A DNA stretch of 64,000 nucleotides, taken from positions 1,681,259 through 1,745,258 of the forward strand of contig CM068553.1 in NCBI GenBank assembly GCA_035048495.1. Reading direction: 5' to 3'. The DNA is from Euptelea pleiosperma. Taxonomy: Eukaryota; Streptophyta; Magnoliopsida; Ranunculales; Eupteleaceae. The notes under the pieces were generated by a model that made no database searches, was not told the origin of the DNA, and saw only the letters and a program-made list of their open reading frames with translations. Both the position numbers and the translations under genes were made by a program. This document shows positions 10,190 to 21,354 of the stretch, piece after piece (within the stretch, counting starts at the first letter, position 1; each line of letters starts with the position of its first letter).

Positions 10190-10490
10190 GACACCTAGTA
10201 CTCTTTCAAGCCCTCTGCTCCATCAACGAATGGCCCACCACTGATGAACCTACACACCAACAATCGCCTGATTGGTTATCTATAGCTATTGGATTGAACA
10301 TTTTTCTTAGAGTGATTTTTAGCTGTTGGATTTGAACATTTTTTTTTGGATACTCAGATTAAATGACTAGAGATCACCAAGCACACTATTTTTTTGTGTG
10401 TAAGTACATCGTGGGCTAATTATTCGTAGGTCAGTGGACCCGAAAGAGTGCCATGTGGCATATGTATTTTGCGTTCTACATCTCCACAGG
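10190..10490. repeat. Family B related fragment
   Basis: Shows the family B core (CTGATTGGTTATC, TTTTTAGCTGTTGGATTTG, GTGGGCTAA) without clear termini. Ends in GTGCCATGTGGCATATG, a decayed G-box arm. Confidence 0.45.
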
Positions 10491-10508
10491 GGCAAATGCT
10501 ACACAGGG

Positions 10509-11335
10509 TCACAGACTACCAAACAGCTCTGTTACGAAGGAACTGTCCAGCCAAGCCTGACGGGACGGAACCTTGACAGAACTGAACCATAAAGTAGAAA
10601 GGCGCTCCAACGCGATTGGTCTTTCTTGACTTAGCGGAAACAAAATTCTGGGGGCGGCTTCTATGCGCTGTTTCCAAAAAAAAAAAAGGGCCGTCCGAAA
10701 CAAATAGAACGGCCTCCTTCTATTAGCGCCACGTGTAGAGATTAGAAAAAAGCACTCTGGACAACTCAACTGGCCGGTAACCCAGGTAAGTTATTGGGTT
10801 AAGTTATTTTATTTTCTTTTCGTTTTCTTCCTTTTTATTTTTTTTGAGCAACAAATTCATTGACAAACAAAACACTTTTTCCCCTTCTTCTCCGTCTGCA
10901 TCTTCTCCGTTCTTGCTTGCAACTTGGAGAAAATGGAAAACCACGTTCTATCGCTCCCTTTTTTCTTTTTGCCTCTCAGATGTGCTTCGCTTCAATTGAA
11001 ACTGATTTATTTCTGAAGAAGAAGAAGCCTCTCAATGTGCTTACCTTTTTTCTTTTTAGGTCATTTCTTCATGAAATCGGGTTTTCTGTGTTTGTGATGA
11101 GAGGCATCAGTTTAGGGTTCCATGATTTATCTCCGAAGAAGAAGAAGAAGGTGCGCTTGTTCCAAAAAAACAAAAAACTTACATGGGATACCGGTTGGTT
11201 GAGTTGGGGGGACTGCTCTTTTCTAATTTCTATACGTGGCACTAATAGAAAGGGGCCGTTCTATCGGTTTCGAATGGCCCTGGCGCATAGAAGCCGCTCC
11301 CCAAAATTCTATTCTCCCGTCAAAAAGAGAAGGAA
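10509..11335. mobile_element. Inverted-repeat element with about 130-bp arms
   Basis: The arm at about 10636-10768 (GGGGGCGGCTTCTATGCGC, AATAGAACGGCC, GCGCCACGTGTAGAG) recurs inverted at about 11205-11330 with several mismatches and small gaps. The space between holds frames of up to 166 codons that overlap the arms and show no recognisable domain, so I do not call a gene. Confidence 0.5.
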
Positions 11336-11555
11336 GAAAGAAAAGCGAAAGAGAGAATAAAGGTAAGAAGAAAGACATACCTTTGGTTCCCCGCAACTAC
11401 TTACAAGTCCCCCAATTCTATCTTTATTATAATGAGGTGCATAGTTGCCAAGAAGATGGACGGATGCAGGAAACGATACGGAGTGTAGAAACGACAAATA
11501 GTTCCCAAAAAATATTTGATTCGAGAAAGGAAAAACAATGATCGAAACATGGGAC

Positions 11556-11885
11556 GGGGTTAGGAGCCCCCTTTTTCTACCAACTCTGGGAGTCGTGTTC
11601 TCGGCCGTGTGTTTTGAGAATTCAACGATGGTTGCGCTGCAAAATTTTGAGAAAAAAACGGCCGTTAAATCAGTTTAAATTCCATTTTTTTATTACAAAT
11701 TTCAAATTTTGAATTTCAGCGCCATTTTTTCGTTAAAATCCATTAAAATCGTTAAATTCCGTTTTTCCCATTTTTTATATTTTTGCCCCTGGCCATTTCG
11801 ATCTGTTTTAACGGCCATTTAAACGGTAACGCCCCTAGTCCGTTTAACCGTTAAAACGGCCTCCTTTAAACCTTGGTTAATCTTT
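11556..11885. repeat. Half of a family C MITE next to an AACGG-rich repeat (family D)
   Basis: A left family C arm (GGAGCCCCCTTTTTCT, GTGTTCTCGGCCGTG) stops near 11645. From there to about 11885 the text is dominated by TTAAACGG/CCGTTTAA words, ending CTTTAAACCTTGG. The same ordered text recurs inverted at 54235-54625. Confidence 0.55.
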
Positions 11886-12055
11886 TGACAGGATGAGTTG
11901 CTCACGTGTTAGCCCGCATGTCACCTACCTGCGCGTACATAAAAATTGTATTTGTTTAAATTGGGCAAAAAATTACTAAACAGTAAAGTGTTGTCCAAAC
12001 CGTGCCTGACTTCATAATATATATCAAATTATTATTTTTCACTATTTTTTGCCTC

Positions 12056-12144
12056 TTAGGGATTGGCCAAACATCCATACGGTTAGAGTCCTCTAAGAAT
12101 GTGCCATGTGGGTCATGTTGTGCCCTGTCATCAAAGTTTTACTC
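12056..12144. mobile_element. Truncated family A MITE (right arm only)
   Basis: Contains GGCCAAACATCCATACGGTTAG and ends CATCAAAGTTTTACTC at 12144, the family A terminus. The left arm is missing. Confidence 0.65.
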
Positions 12145-13390
12145 GAGATAGACGTTCGTACAAAAAATTCAGCTCCCTTGCTGATTATTAGCCATTAGTT
12201 TTAGTACTCAGAAAAGAATAGCTGAATCCAATGGTTAGAATCACGCCTTAAAAAGTGCTAAAATCTAATGGCTAGACATTACCGATCAGGGTGGTTTTTG
12301 GTGTGTATATCCACAAAGGAGTGGATTCAACATCCATGTGGTCAGTTGCCTCAGATGGCATCGGTGAGTATAAAAAATGGGCTCATACCTTGTTACATTT
12401 TTTTCTGTTTTCTCCCCACTCTCTCCTTCACTCTCAAATCCAAAAGCCCTCCTTTATCTCTCACACCCTCTCTCATATACTCTCTCTCTCTCTCTTTTAG
12501 AGGGGTAGGGAAGAACGGGAGTGGTTTTTGCTTTATTTTTTTTTCTAAACGTCCGGAATGCGGTGAGGTGGGCGGCGGCAAGCATACGGCGACGATGACT
12601 GAGAAGGAGAGGAGGAGCAGAGTTGAAAAAGTTGGAAACAAAGGAAATAGAAGATATTTTTGAAGGGTAAAAGCGTCTCAAATTTTTTGGGGGCATGATT
12701 TGACTATTGTTTTGCAAACATGGTCGCTTTGGCCAAAGGATTACTATTGAGTATTTTTATAGCTAAAAGCCCATTTATATTTTGGTTTTTTCTTTATTAT
12801 AACCACCGAAAAATCAGCCTGTAATTTTCGCTCGATGGGCCGGGTCAGTTCGGGCCTCGTCTACAGTCTCAGGCATGGCCCAAGGCCCGTAGGGGGTAGG
12901 CTTCGGGCTGAGCCTCGGGCCCGGTCAATTGTTCAATATATATGTGTGTGGAAAAATGTAAAAAAAAAGGGGGTTGATCGGACCATTTTCGGGCCACGCT
13001 GGTTCGGGGTAGTTTTGGGTTGGGCCGGGTTTCCCGGGCCAGGCCCAAGTAACTTACGGGCTGGTCTGGGCTTCAAGCTGAGCTTTGGCCCGAAAATTCC
13101 AGGTTGGGCCTGGCTGTGGGCCAAAATTAAAGGCTGGCCGGAAAATGAGTGGATTCCGTTGTAGTATTGTTGGTTGGGGTCGTGCAAAAACGTGTCATGT
13201 GGCACGCTGCTGGGCATTGAATGTTGGGCCCACACCTAAATCAGCCTAATTAGTCAACAGAGCTCGCATCCAAAGGCTAAGATATAACCCCCACAAGAAA
13301 CTTTCGATTCCAACGGCCAAAAATACCAATCAGGCTCATATTTGTTTTGGGTGGACCAAACTTTAGCTTCAGTGGGGCTTGAAGAGTGTG
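12145..13390. other. Gene-free stretch with a CT microsatellite and GGGCC-rich repeat
   Basis: A (CT)n tract lies at about 12479-12497. From 12835 to 13150 the sequence is rich in GGGCC/GGCCC words, like the repeats near 24184-24630 and 63566-63830. Open frames here follow base composition rather than a protein family. Confidence 0.5.
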
Positions 13391-13403
13391 TGACCACAAC
13401 GAG

Positions 13404-13614
13404 GAGTAAATCTTAACTGGCCAGCTACCTGACCGGCCACAATATAAGCCATGTGGCAATTTCTTGGAGGACACTGACCGTATTGATGTTTGGCCAATCC
13501 CTAGGTGGACCGATAAACCTAAAATCAACCCGATCAGTGATTTCTAAGCGTTTAGTTGAAGTCATTTTCAAGGTCAGGGATTCATGACCATCGGTGGTCA
13601 GGCAAGTTTTACTC
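13404..13614. mobile_element. Family A MITE with perfect 9-bp target duplication
   Basis: A 211-bp element starting GAGTAAATCTTAACTGG and ending GGCAAGTTTTACTC. The flanks are the exact direct repeat CACAACGAG at 13395-13403 and 13615-13623. It lies about 270 bases upstream of the CREC gene start codon, in its likely promoter. Confidence 0.88.
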
Positions 13615-13883
13615 CACAACGAGACCCCTCAACTAAACTTTTTCCGTGCAACGACCAATGAGCTGGAAGGCAGCGTACCCAAAAGATGACATTTTCTTTC
13701 ATGTCGTTACCTACATGCCACTCGCTTCTAACGGTCAGTAACCGTTTTTCTGTTTCCAACCAAATGATACAAAAGAAGAGATTCAGCTTCTCTTCTCCCC
13801 GCCCCCTCCCTCTCTTCCTCAACAACACCAAAGGCCCGGACCGTCCTCCTCTGGCACTCTCCTCGGAACAAACCGGAAAATTA

Positions 13884-16176
13884 ATGACGCTGGCGGTGGT
13901 CTACGCCCTCCTAGCCACCGCCATCCTTCTCTTCCTCACCTTCTCTCCAACACCCCATAAGGGTCCTGACCACCTTGCCTTAGGACGCCGCCTAAGGTTC
14001 AAGCATGCACCATTCGACCCCTTAGTCGCGCAACTGACCGAGGAAGGAGGATCGCGTAACCAGAACTTTGAACAAAGTTCAAATTATCCATCTGGTTCGG
14101 AAATCAACCCATTTTCTGGCGCGTTTGAAAACCCGGAGGAGTATTTTAGCGAGGAGGGTCAGTTTAACATAACCGAGAGGTTATGTATTTTATTTCCACT
14201 GTTAGATAGGTCACCTGAGGACGGGGCGATTAGTTTGAAGGAACTTCAGGATTGGAATAGAGAACAAGCGACCGGTCGGTTGATTTATAGGACAAAAAGG
14301 AAGATGAGGGAGCACGACAAGGACGAGGATGGGGCCATTACTTTAATGGAATATCTCTCTCAATTTTCCGACGAATCCGAGAGTACCGACATGGGGCATG
14401 GTCAAGCTGGATGGTGGGAGGGACAATTCCTTAATGCAGATGTAGATGGCAATGGATTTCTCAACCTCACAGAATTTAACGAGTATGCGTTCCAAAACAA
14501 ACCGTATCTTTATTTTTTGTATTTTTGTTATGACCCAAATTGTATAAGGGCTGAGCTTTCCACTCCACCATCACCTAGGTGTTTTTGGTGTATTGGTTCG
14601 GTTCTTGGCATTTGGTATCAGAGCCACCCCACATCACGGGTTTAAGTCACAAGAGGGGCCGGCGACCCGGGGAAAGAGCTACCTGGGGGCTCGCTCAAAA
14701 AGAGAAGAAAAATGACGGCCCGCTCGTAAAAAGTGAAAAAATACGGGTACCAGAGTGAAAGCCACCTTAGAGTAGGTCACCGTGGACGTTGGCCTTGGAA
14801 GCATGGTAGAATATTATGACCCAAATTGTATAAGGGCTTAGCTTTCCACCTCACCATCACCTAGGTGCTTTTGATGTATTGGTATAGATCTTAACAATTT
14901 TTTTATCAACATAAAGCATCATTTTCTTGCAGTTTCTTGCATCCTGAAGAGAGTGACAATGAAAAGATTCAGCTATGGCTACTGAAAGAAAAAATTCGGT
15001 AAATTCACCATATTCTCTATCTAGGCTTTGTATATTGATTAAAATGAAGTTTGCAGAGAACGATTTTGTATGTTAGAAAGTGTTGATACATAAAAAAGTT
15101 ACATGAAGATCAACAAGAAGTTTTATAGAAAATGTATTTGTATGTTAGAAAGTGTTGATACTAAACAAGTTAAATGACATTTATATGCAAAAATCATTTC
15201 TAGAAAACTTATTCACCCAGAGCCTTATATGCAAAAATTATTTCTAGAAAATTTAGGGTAGAGCCCTATAGTGAAAAGATTTAATTGAACACCGATTTTT
15301 TTTCTCTTTTTGTTAGTTTGATTGTTTGTACTTTTCCATTTGATTATTAATTGGCATTGTTCTCAGATTACGGTAATCTTGTGTGATGTATAGAGGAATG
15401 GACGACGATAAAGATGGCAAACTCAACTTCATTGAATTTCGTGATCGAGCTTATCACATTTACAAGAATTACATTGAGTACGAAAGTGGCGGGGACGATG
15501 TACCTGGTGCCGAAGAAAAATTTGCAGAGCTCGACATGAACATGGACAAGTACCATTCTCTTGATCTTACACTACTGTTTTAGAATTTTGCCATCTTTTC
15601 TTAAGCTTTTCTACCTTAATTGGCAGATTCTTGACAGAGGAAGAATTGAAGCCCATTGTCCATGACCTTCTCCCTGGAGAGATTACTTTTGCTAAATATT
15701 ACACAAAGTACTTAATCCATGAGGTCAGTAATTATCTCAAACACTTTGTAGAAACAGTATTGAATACTTCCTATTGTTCTTAAGGGTTTTACTCTTGGAT
15801 CGGGGCTCAGAGGACCCCTTTTCCTGACCCGTCTCGGGAATTGTGTGCTCGCTGTGGATCCAAGAATCCAAGGGTGGTTGATATATAGTGTTGAGCTGGC
15901 ACACTTTTTGCCAGCAATCGACCACCATTGGATTCTTGAAATCCACGGCCGAGCACACGACTCCGAGAAGGTCTGAAAAAGGGGCATTAGGAGCCTGAGC
16001 CTTTGCTCTTAGAATCTCAAACTTGTTTCTTTCTTCCCATGATCCAGGCTGATGATGATAGAGATGGGAAGTTAGCACTTAACGAGATGCTCAATCACCC
16101 ATATGTCTTCTATAGCACAGTACTCATAGAAGGTGAATTTGGCGATGAAGATGATCTCCACGATGAATTTCGCTGA
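13884..16176 (+). CDS. CREC-family (reticulocalbin/calumenin-like) six-EF-hand protein of the secretory pathway
   Basis: Five exons: 13884-14482, 14933-14998, 15394-15549, 15627-15723, 16048-16176; all introns are GT-AG and the frame closes at 348 residues. The N-terminal hydrophobic segment (residues 3-20) is a signal peptide or anchor. EF loops lie at 145-156, 186-197, 225-236 and 308-319 with canonical D-x-D-x-D/N-G and E12. The loops near 109-120 and 269-280 are degenerate (arginine at position 1; lysine in place of glycine at position 6). The tail HDEFR resembles an HDEL-type ER retrieval signal with extra residues. In this family the proteins bind calcium with low affinity in the ER/Golgi lumen. 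An upstream in-frame ATG at 13686 would add 66 residues ahead of the hydrophobic segment; I prefer 13884 because it gives a proper signal sequence. It resembles Arabidopsis At4g27790 (recalled, not searched). Confidence 0.9.
14531..14883 (+). mobile_element. Tiny TRIM-type LTR retroelement in intron 1 of the CREC gene
   Basis: An 80-bp repeat at 14531-14610 (TGACCCAAATTGTATAAGGG to TTCTTGGCA) recurs at 14817-14883, where its last part is missing. Two bases after the left repeat lies TGGTATCAGAGC (14613-14624), the canonical primer-binding site complementary to initiator methionine tRNA. About 205 bp of internal sequence follow, with no coding capacity. The total of about 353 bp is within the range of TRIM/SMART elements. 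Confidence 0.8.
15795..16010. mobile_element. Family C MITE in intron 4 of the CREC gene
   Basis: Arms contain GGGGCTCAGAGGACCCC and GAGCCTGAGCC with inverted GTGTGCTCG and ATTCTTGAAATCCACGG text. Flanks ACTCTTGGA and GCTCTTAGA agree at 7 of 9 positions, a worn target duplication. Confidence 0.7.
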
Positions 16177-16626
16177 TCCTTGGGCTGCTTGATTGCACTT
16201 CAGGACAATCAATCTATGTTCCTAACATGAATGGATCATTTTTAGATTAACAAGATAACAAAAAACCACTCTCCTTTCTCATCAATTGTGAAGCAAAATC
16301 TCTTCTACATGAAAATTTAAAGGGACTCAACATGAATGATCAAATACTCCAAATTACCAGCCTTTCCTGTCCAACTAACGTCCAAGAAAAACCCTGTTTA
16401 TTTTGGATGGCCTGGATCATTCAACCTGGCTGATTTATGAGGTAGGCAGTCTAGATTTACAGTTCCTCAAGATGCCCTTAATCTACCATGATGAACTGAG
16501 CACGTATCTTGACTTTTTTTTTTTAGTATGGAGATTTAAAGTGAGCTCAAGCTGCCAATTTAAATTGTTTAGCAGGTTCTAACACAGGATCGGTGTTGAA
16601 AGCTTTTTGATTGCTTACATTAACAT

Positions 16627-16807
16627 TTTTTTTTATGCCGAGGATGTTCGGGCCTCTTAGAGCACCCCACTAATCCAACGGCACATGAGTGTACCCCTGC
16701 CAGGTAAAACCAGGATAAATACCAGGGGGTGGCCGCAAGGGTGATTCGAACTCAGAACTTCCGCTCCTGAGGCGTGGTCCTGACCATCTCTGCCTAACCC
16801 TCGGGGT
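16627..16807 (-). mobile_element. tRNA-derived SINE, minus orientation, with 12-bp target duplication
   Basis: On the minus strand it starts at CCCCGAGGG, has an internal pol III box B-like GAGTTCGAATCAC and ends in an A tract (T run at 16627-16634 on plus). The flanks are the exact repeat TTACATTAACAT at 16615-16626 and 16808-16819. It is a sister of the copy at 20486-20705. Confidence 0.8.
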
Positions 16808-17184
16808 TTACATTAACATGGTTGGAACACCATGATTTCTGGATCAGGACGTTGACTCCGGAAGAACATTTCACTTAGTAACTTGATGTTCTCTCATTAA
16901 TATCTGCAGACAATTAGAGTCAAAACTCAAAACAGACGAAATCAGATGCCCCATTGACACTTTAATCTTGAAACAAGTAAATTAATAGCTATAGAATGCC
17001 TGAAGCTTAGATTGGGGGGAAAACATAAATATGTTTAGAACATGAATGCCTTGACCTTATAAAAATTGTGGTTGTAACACTCCAAGCCCTAGCAAACAAA
17101 ATCATTTGAGGCCTTTTTCTTAAATCTGAACTACCCAACAAAATATTGTATGGCCCCCAAAACTCCTGTGATATTGTTCAGGGT

Positions 17185-18198
17185 TTATTTATCCAGCTCC
17201 CAAATGATACCTCCATCCTCTACAATGCCAGGAATGATATGTTAGCTTCAAAGCACTAATACAAGCAATGGAAAGGTAACAGTTCCAACCTAATCAATGA
17301 AGAAATCTTCAAATGTCCTCTGCCTTTAATTAGTTAAGTATTGTTGTTGGCAAATAGGTAGCAATGGGAAATCTATGATGAAAGGTAACAGTTCCAACCT
17401 AATCAATGAAGAAATCTTCAAATGTCCTCTGCCTTTAATTAGTTAAGTATTGTTGTTGGCAAATAGGTAGCAATGGGAAATCTATGATCTGAGTCTTACA
17501 GAGCAAATGCAAGGGAGCAGAACTCACCATTCAATGCAACCCAACTTGATCTCCTACATCAAAATTAACCTGAGTAGCTGATCAACAACCCAATCTAGAC
17601 TGTGAGACACGTCTTGGGGAATGCTCCAAAAATCACTAGATTGGATAGTTATGATCATCCAATCAGTTTGGACTTTCATGTAGGTAGGACATCTCGCGCG
17701 TGCCTCTTATGTTCACCCCATGATAGCCATCTAGAAGCAATAAATGCAGCCGCCAAGACTCAGACTATAGATTATCCCTTAATAATCTTAAATACTCCAG
17801 TAACTTATTCCTTTTGTTGTTCCGTATCTCTCTCATTGTGGGTGCGTGAATTACTAAGTTGGGAATGAACCCACCAGGGCAGTAACACCACCAACCCAAT
17901 AAACAACACTATGGTGTCCTATTTAATGTGATATGCAAGACACACCTTTGATTTTCTTGTTTATCCAGATTTCCACCAGCATCCCAGCACCAACTCCAGC
18001 AGCGCAAATTGCCCCATAGATTGCAATGGCTGAGGGTATGGATCTACGAGGGAGGAAATAGTATTCAGGGACTTGTCTAATCTTTTTCAGAAGTCGCTTC
18101 TTTATGATTGGTCCACCACTAGACTCATTACCCACATCACCACCTATAGTTTTCCAGTCAACCCCTTTCAACAAGTCTTTAGGCTCCTCAGTCCCCAA
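17185..18198 (-). CDS. Conserved small one-membrane-span plant protein, function unknown; start codon not visible
   Basis: Two exons on the minus strand: 17946-18198 (5' limit uncertain) and 17185-17219, joined by GT-AG splicing (AAAG|GTGTGT and GTAG|AGGAT). They give about 95 residues ending KIKEDGGIIWELDK. The protein has a charged N-terminus, the segment PEYYFLPRRSIPS, a glycine/alanine-rich membrane span (AIAIYGAICAAGVGAGML) and a charged C-terminus. The spliced tail restores a sensible acidic end, which strongly supports the second exon. I recognise the pattern as a conserved plant family but cannot name it. In the first exon no ATG precedes the conserved part: the position where a start would fall (18198) is TTG, and an in-frame TAG lies at 18208-18210. 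Either an upstream exon supplies the start through an acceptor near 18208, or the start codon has been lost. Confidence 0.7.
17271..17488. repeat. Perfect 109-bp tandem duplication in the intron of the small membrane-protein gene
   Basis: 17271-17379 and 17380-17488 are identical over all 109 bases, reading GAAAGGTAACAGTTCC at the start and ATCTATGAT at the end of each unit. Complete identity implies a recent event or an assembly artefact. Confidence 0.92.
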
Positions 18199-18559
18199 GA
18201 TTAAAAACTAATTCGCAGTAGGTTTCTATCCTGCAAAAGCAAAAAAAAAAAAAAAAACACAAATTTCAATTGTGATGCATGAACCTCAGAAATTTGCAAA
18301 AGTCACATGAGAAGTACACCAAGGCCTTGGGTGATAGATGTAATAAGACAGGCATTGGCTCCCATACATGATTTCAACATGTCCTTGCAGATCCATTCTT
18401 ATGCATATATATGAACATTGACAAGTGCTGGAGGGAAAATTTGGATAGTTAAGATGATGATAATCAACAAAATGTCAGTCTCACCAAATGGTCCCCCACC
18501 ATAGCTACTGAATTCAACTGTAACTGTTGTATAAGAGTGATGTCTTACATGCTGGATTC

Positions 18560-18790
18560 TATATGGGGGTGTTTGGATACACAGGCTAACCCCACTAGGT
18601 TGCAAAGACTCATGCTTGGTTAGTGGCAAGCTGAAGGGCTGCGTCCCACTCAACCCACTATTCTACCTTTTTGAGATCTTTTTTGAGGTAGAGCTAACTC
18701 ACACTTAAGAGGGTTTGACCTAACTCAGTGGTGTGTTGACACTTGCTTAGGTTGAAAGCAATAAAAAAATGTTACCAAACACACCTAAAT
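18560..18790. mobile_element. MITE with GGGTGTTTGG ends
   Basis: The left end GGGGTGTTTGGATAC and the right end TACCAAACACACC are inverted repeats typical of plant MITEs of the hAT or PIF type. No target duplication is evident. Confidence 0.5.
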
Positions 18791-19029
18791 CTCACAAGTC
18801 CAATACACTAGATTTTGAGGCAAGAATGTATCATTTATAAATTAACTAGTAAATTGCACGTGCCCACGGCACTCCCTGACAAAGCGTTTGCAAAAATCAG
18901 GTGCCTTCGGCACTCAAACCCACTTCTCAAAGCATTGAAAGTGTAACAAAAGAGAAAGAACAATCAGAGAAGAGCAAACATAGTAGAAAGAAAAGTACCC
19001 AAAATAAGATAATATAATTTAATACAAAT

Positions 19030-19150
19030 GCATCCTATAGATAGATAGATATAGATATGAAACGCATATCTATAGATAGATAACATAATTTAATACAAAC
19101 GCAAAAACATATATGAAATTTGATTCTATAGATAGATAGATATAGATTGT
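19030..19150. repeat. GATA-type microsatellite
   Basis: Several runs of ATAG/GATA units (CTATAGATAGATAGATATAG) occur two or three times, separated by AT-rich text with AATACAAACGCA repeats. Confidence 0.7.
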
Positions 19151-20474
19151 TCTATATACGTTTTTGGACTATGATAGAAACGCATCCTACCATGGTCTAT
19201 CAGGGTCAATTTTCATATGGGAACATAGTATCATACCCAATATTTAGGGGAAAAACTGAAGCAGAAATTCCAATCTGACCACTCAGCCAAATTCAGTTAC
19301 AGAACCAGTCTGGTCAACATTAATAAATAACACAAAGTTTATTAACTAGAAAGAGAAAAATATGAAAAATCTGAGAACCTGCTCGAACCTCAGTATTTTT
19401 ATGACTAGCAGTTATATCTTTCTCTTCCGTGAAAAAGAAAACCCTCAAAGACCATAAACTAGAGTAATTGAAACATGAAAAGTCTACCCTCTTATATAAT
19501 CAAAGAGGTAGATATAAAAAATTTTGTCCTTCAAATCAATGATCCTCTAGATGATAGAAGAAAAGGCAGTTGCAAAGGTCAATGGTTATAGTTCTCTTAA
19601 AACCTTTGACAAAAAATCACAATGGCTAATTGTGGATACCAAATATAAACTAGCTAATCATAGTCGTACATGTTTCCACACTATCAAAATAAGTTGGAAA
19701 CGCAACCAGCAAGCCAGCTGACCTGTTGATCACAAGTGATAGGCCAACCCCTTGGAAAATGACTATGGGGCCCAATCAATATATGATTTTAATTATTTTA
19801 TTAATAGATTTTCTGCAAGCCACTTATATCTTGCAGATGGGACAACCCAATATAGAAAGAGCCCAATCCTTCAAAAATTAAATACCTCCTCCCTCATAGT
19901 GCAGCATAAAAGGAAATCCCTGACCGGTATGCTCGAAGAGGAAAAATCTAATCCTACGTGGATTACCCAACACTAATTATCCTAAACTCTAAAGACTATG
20001 AGTTCATGAAGAAATTACCCCACATTAATGAACCTTGCACTAATGATGGGGATAACTTCATAATGAAATGGTGTGGGATATAATTTCTCTTTATTTACCG
20101 GCATCAAAAGCTTGCAGATTGGAACCTTGGAGAACTAAATTGCCCTTAGACACACACACACATGAGTAAAATATCTTATCTCTCCTCGTAATATTTCATC
20201 TGCTCGTTTGTTGCAACTATAGTAAATGAACCTAAAGTTGTCATAAGTAGACCATGAACCATTGCAATGGGTGAGGAACAGTCAGAATTATAAGAATAGT
20301 AAACAGGGGAGAATTTGTGTACCGTGGAAAACAAAGGCTATCTACTTTGTTTCTTATTAGTTGATGAAGTTGTTCGTTGTCTAGGATAATGGTTGATAAA
20401 GGAACAAGAACTCAGCTTTTCTTATTATAGGCAACAATTAGCGGACCTCAAAAAATTTAAATGTATTGGTAAGG
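19151..20474. other. Gene-free stretch
   Basis: AT-rich intergenic sequence. A 74-codon frame near 19752 shows no recognisable similarity and no splice or promoter context; I do not call it. Confidence 0.4.
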
Positions 20475-20485
20475 AAACAGTTATA

Positions 20486-20705
20486 GATAACCCCAAGGGT
20501 TGAGTGCAGATGGCTAGGACTCCACTCCAAAAAGTAGGAGGTTCTGAGTTCAACTCTCCTTGGGGCCACCCCTTGGAAAGAGTAGAGGGTAATAAGTGGT
20601 TCTGTCCACATTAACTCTTCCGGTACACTCTAGCATGTGTGGAAGGGGTGACTATCATGCCCCAGAGGACTAGTAGGGCGCTGTCGGTTTCAAAAAAAAA
20701 AAAAA
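20486..20705 (+). mobile_element. Full-length tRNA-derived SINE with poly(A) tail and 11-bp target duplication
   Basis: The head CCCCAAGGGTTGAGTGCAGATGG and box B-like GAGTTCAACTCTCC are followed by a body and an A tract. The flanks are the exact repeat AAACAGTTATA at 20475-20485 and 20706-20716. Head and box B match the minus-strand copy at 16627-16807, which defines one family. Confidence 0.85.
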
Positions 20706-21354
20706 AAACAGTTATATTGTTATAGATTACAAAGCATTTTAGACCCAATTTGAAACTATGAAACAACTAGAGTTCTTTTTAGGAAAGCCATGACTGACCC
20801 CATGACCTCATGGTGGACACAATTGAGCTACAAGCTCAACAAACTGACCTACTTCACTGAAATTTAAACTTAAACCATGCCACATACCACTCATAATAAT
20901 GAATTAAATTGTAAGCGATCTACATCGAAGAAAGACCTACACAAGTGTTCTCTTGGATATTTCTACAAATAATGCGTGGGCGAGTTCAGTTGTCGACTTG
21001 GTTGCCTGGGTTTATAAGATCTAGTTTGTTTTGAAGGTATTTCTATAGATATAAAGTGAGAGTTCAGCTAACGACTTGATTGCCTGGTTTTCATAAAAAA
21101 AAAAAAAAAGGAATTACATGTAACATTCATCTTCATCTCTATTAGAAAAAGCTAATGAGTTGCATTTTTATATGAAACACAAAAATCATGTGGGCTAAGG
21201 AGCAATATAACAGCTACAGTAAATGGAATTCCCCAAAAGAGAATTCAATCCCCAACCCCATAAGTAGCAATCCAATCAAAATTTCACTAGCAGAGAAAAC
21301 ATAATGTAAAGAAATAAATAACTTGAATTATCGATCAACCCACGATAGCGTCCC

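Noticed and set aside
10860..11541. Overlapping plus-strand frames of 166 and 101 codons
   Set aside because: They overlap the arms of an inverted-repeat element, are rich in Lys/Phe from A/T runs, and show no domain, promoter or splice logic.
12268..12663. 131-codon frame with Ser/Leu-rich centre
   Set aside because: The frame is created by a CT microsatellite and MITE text; the antisense frames are just as long.
13686..13883. Upstream in-frame ATG extending the CREC protein by 66 residues
   Set aside because: It would bury the signal sequence behind a basic serine-rich stretch, unlike the family; the 13884 start gives a normal N-terminus.
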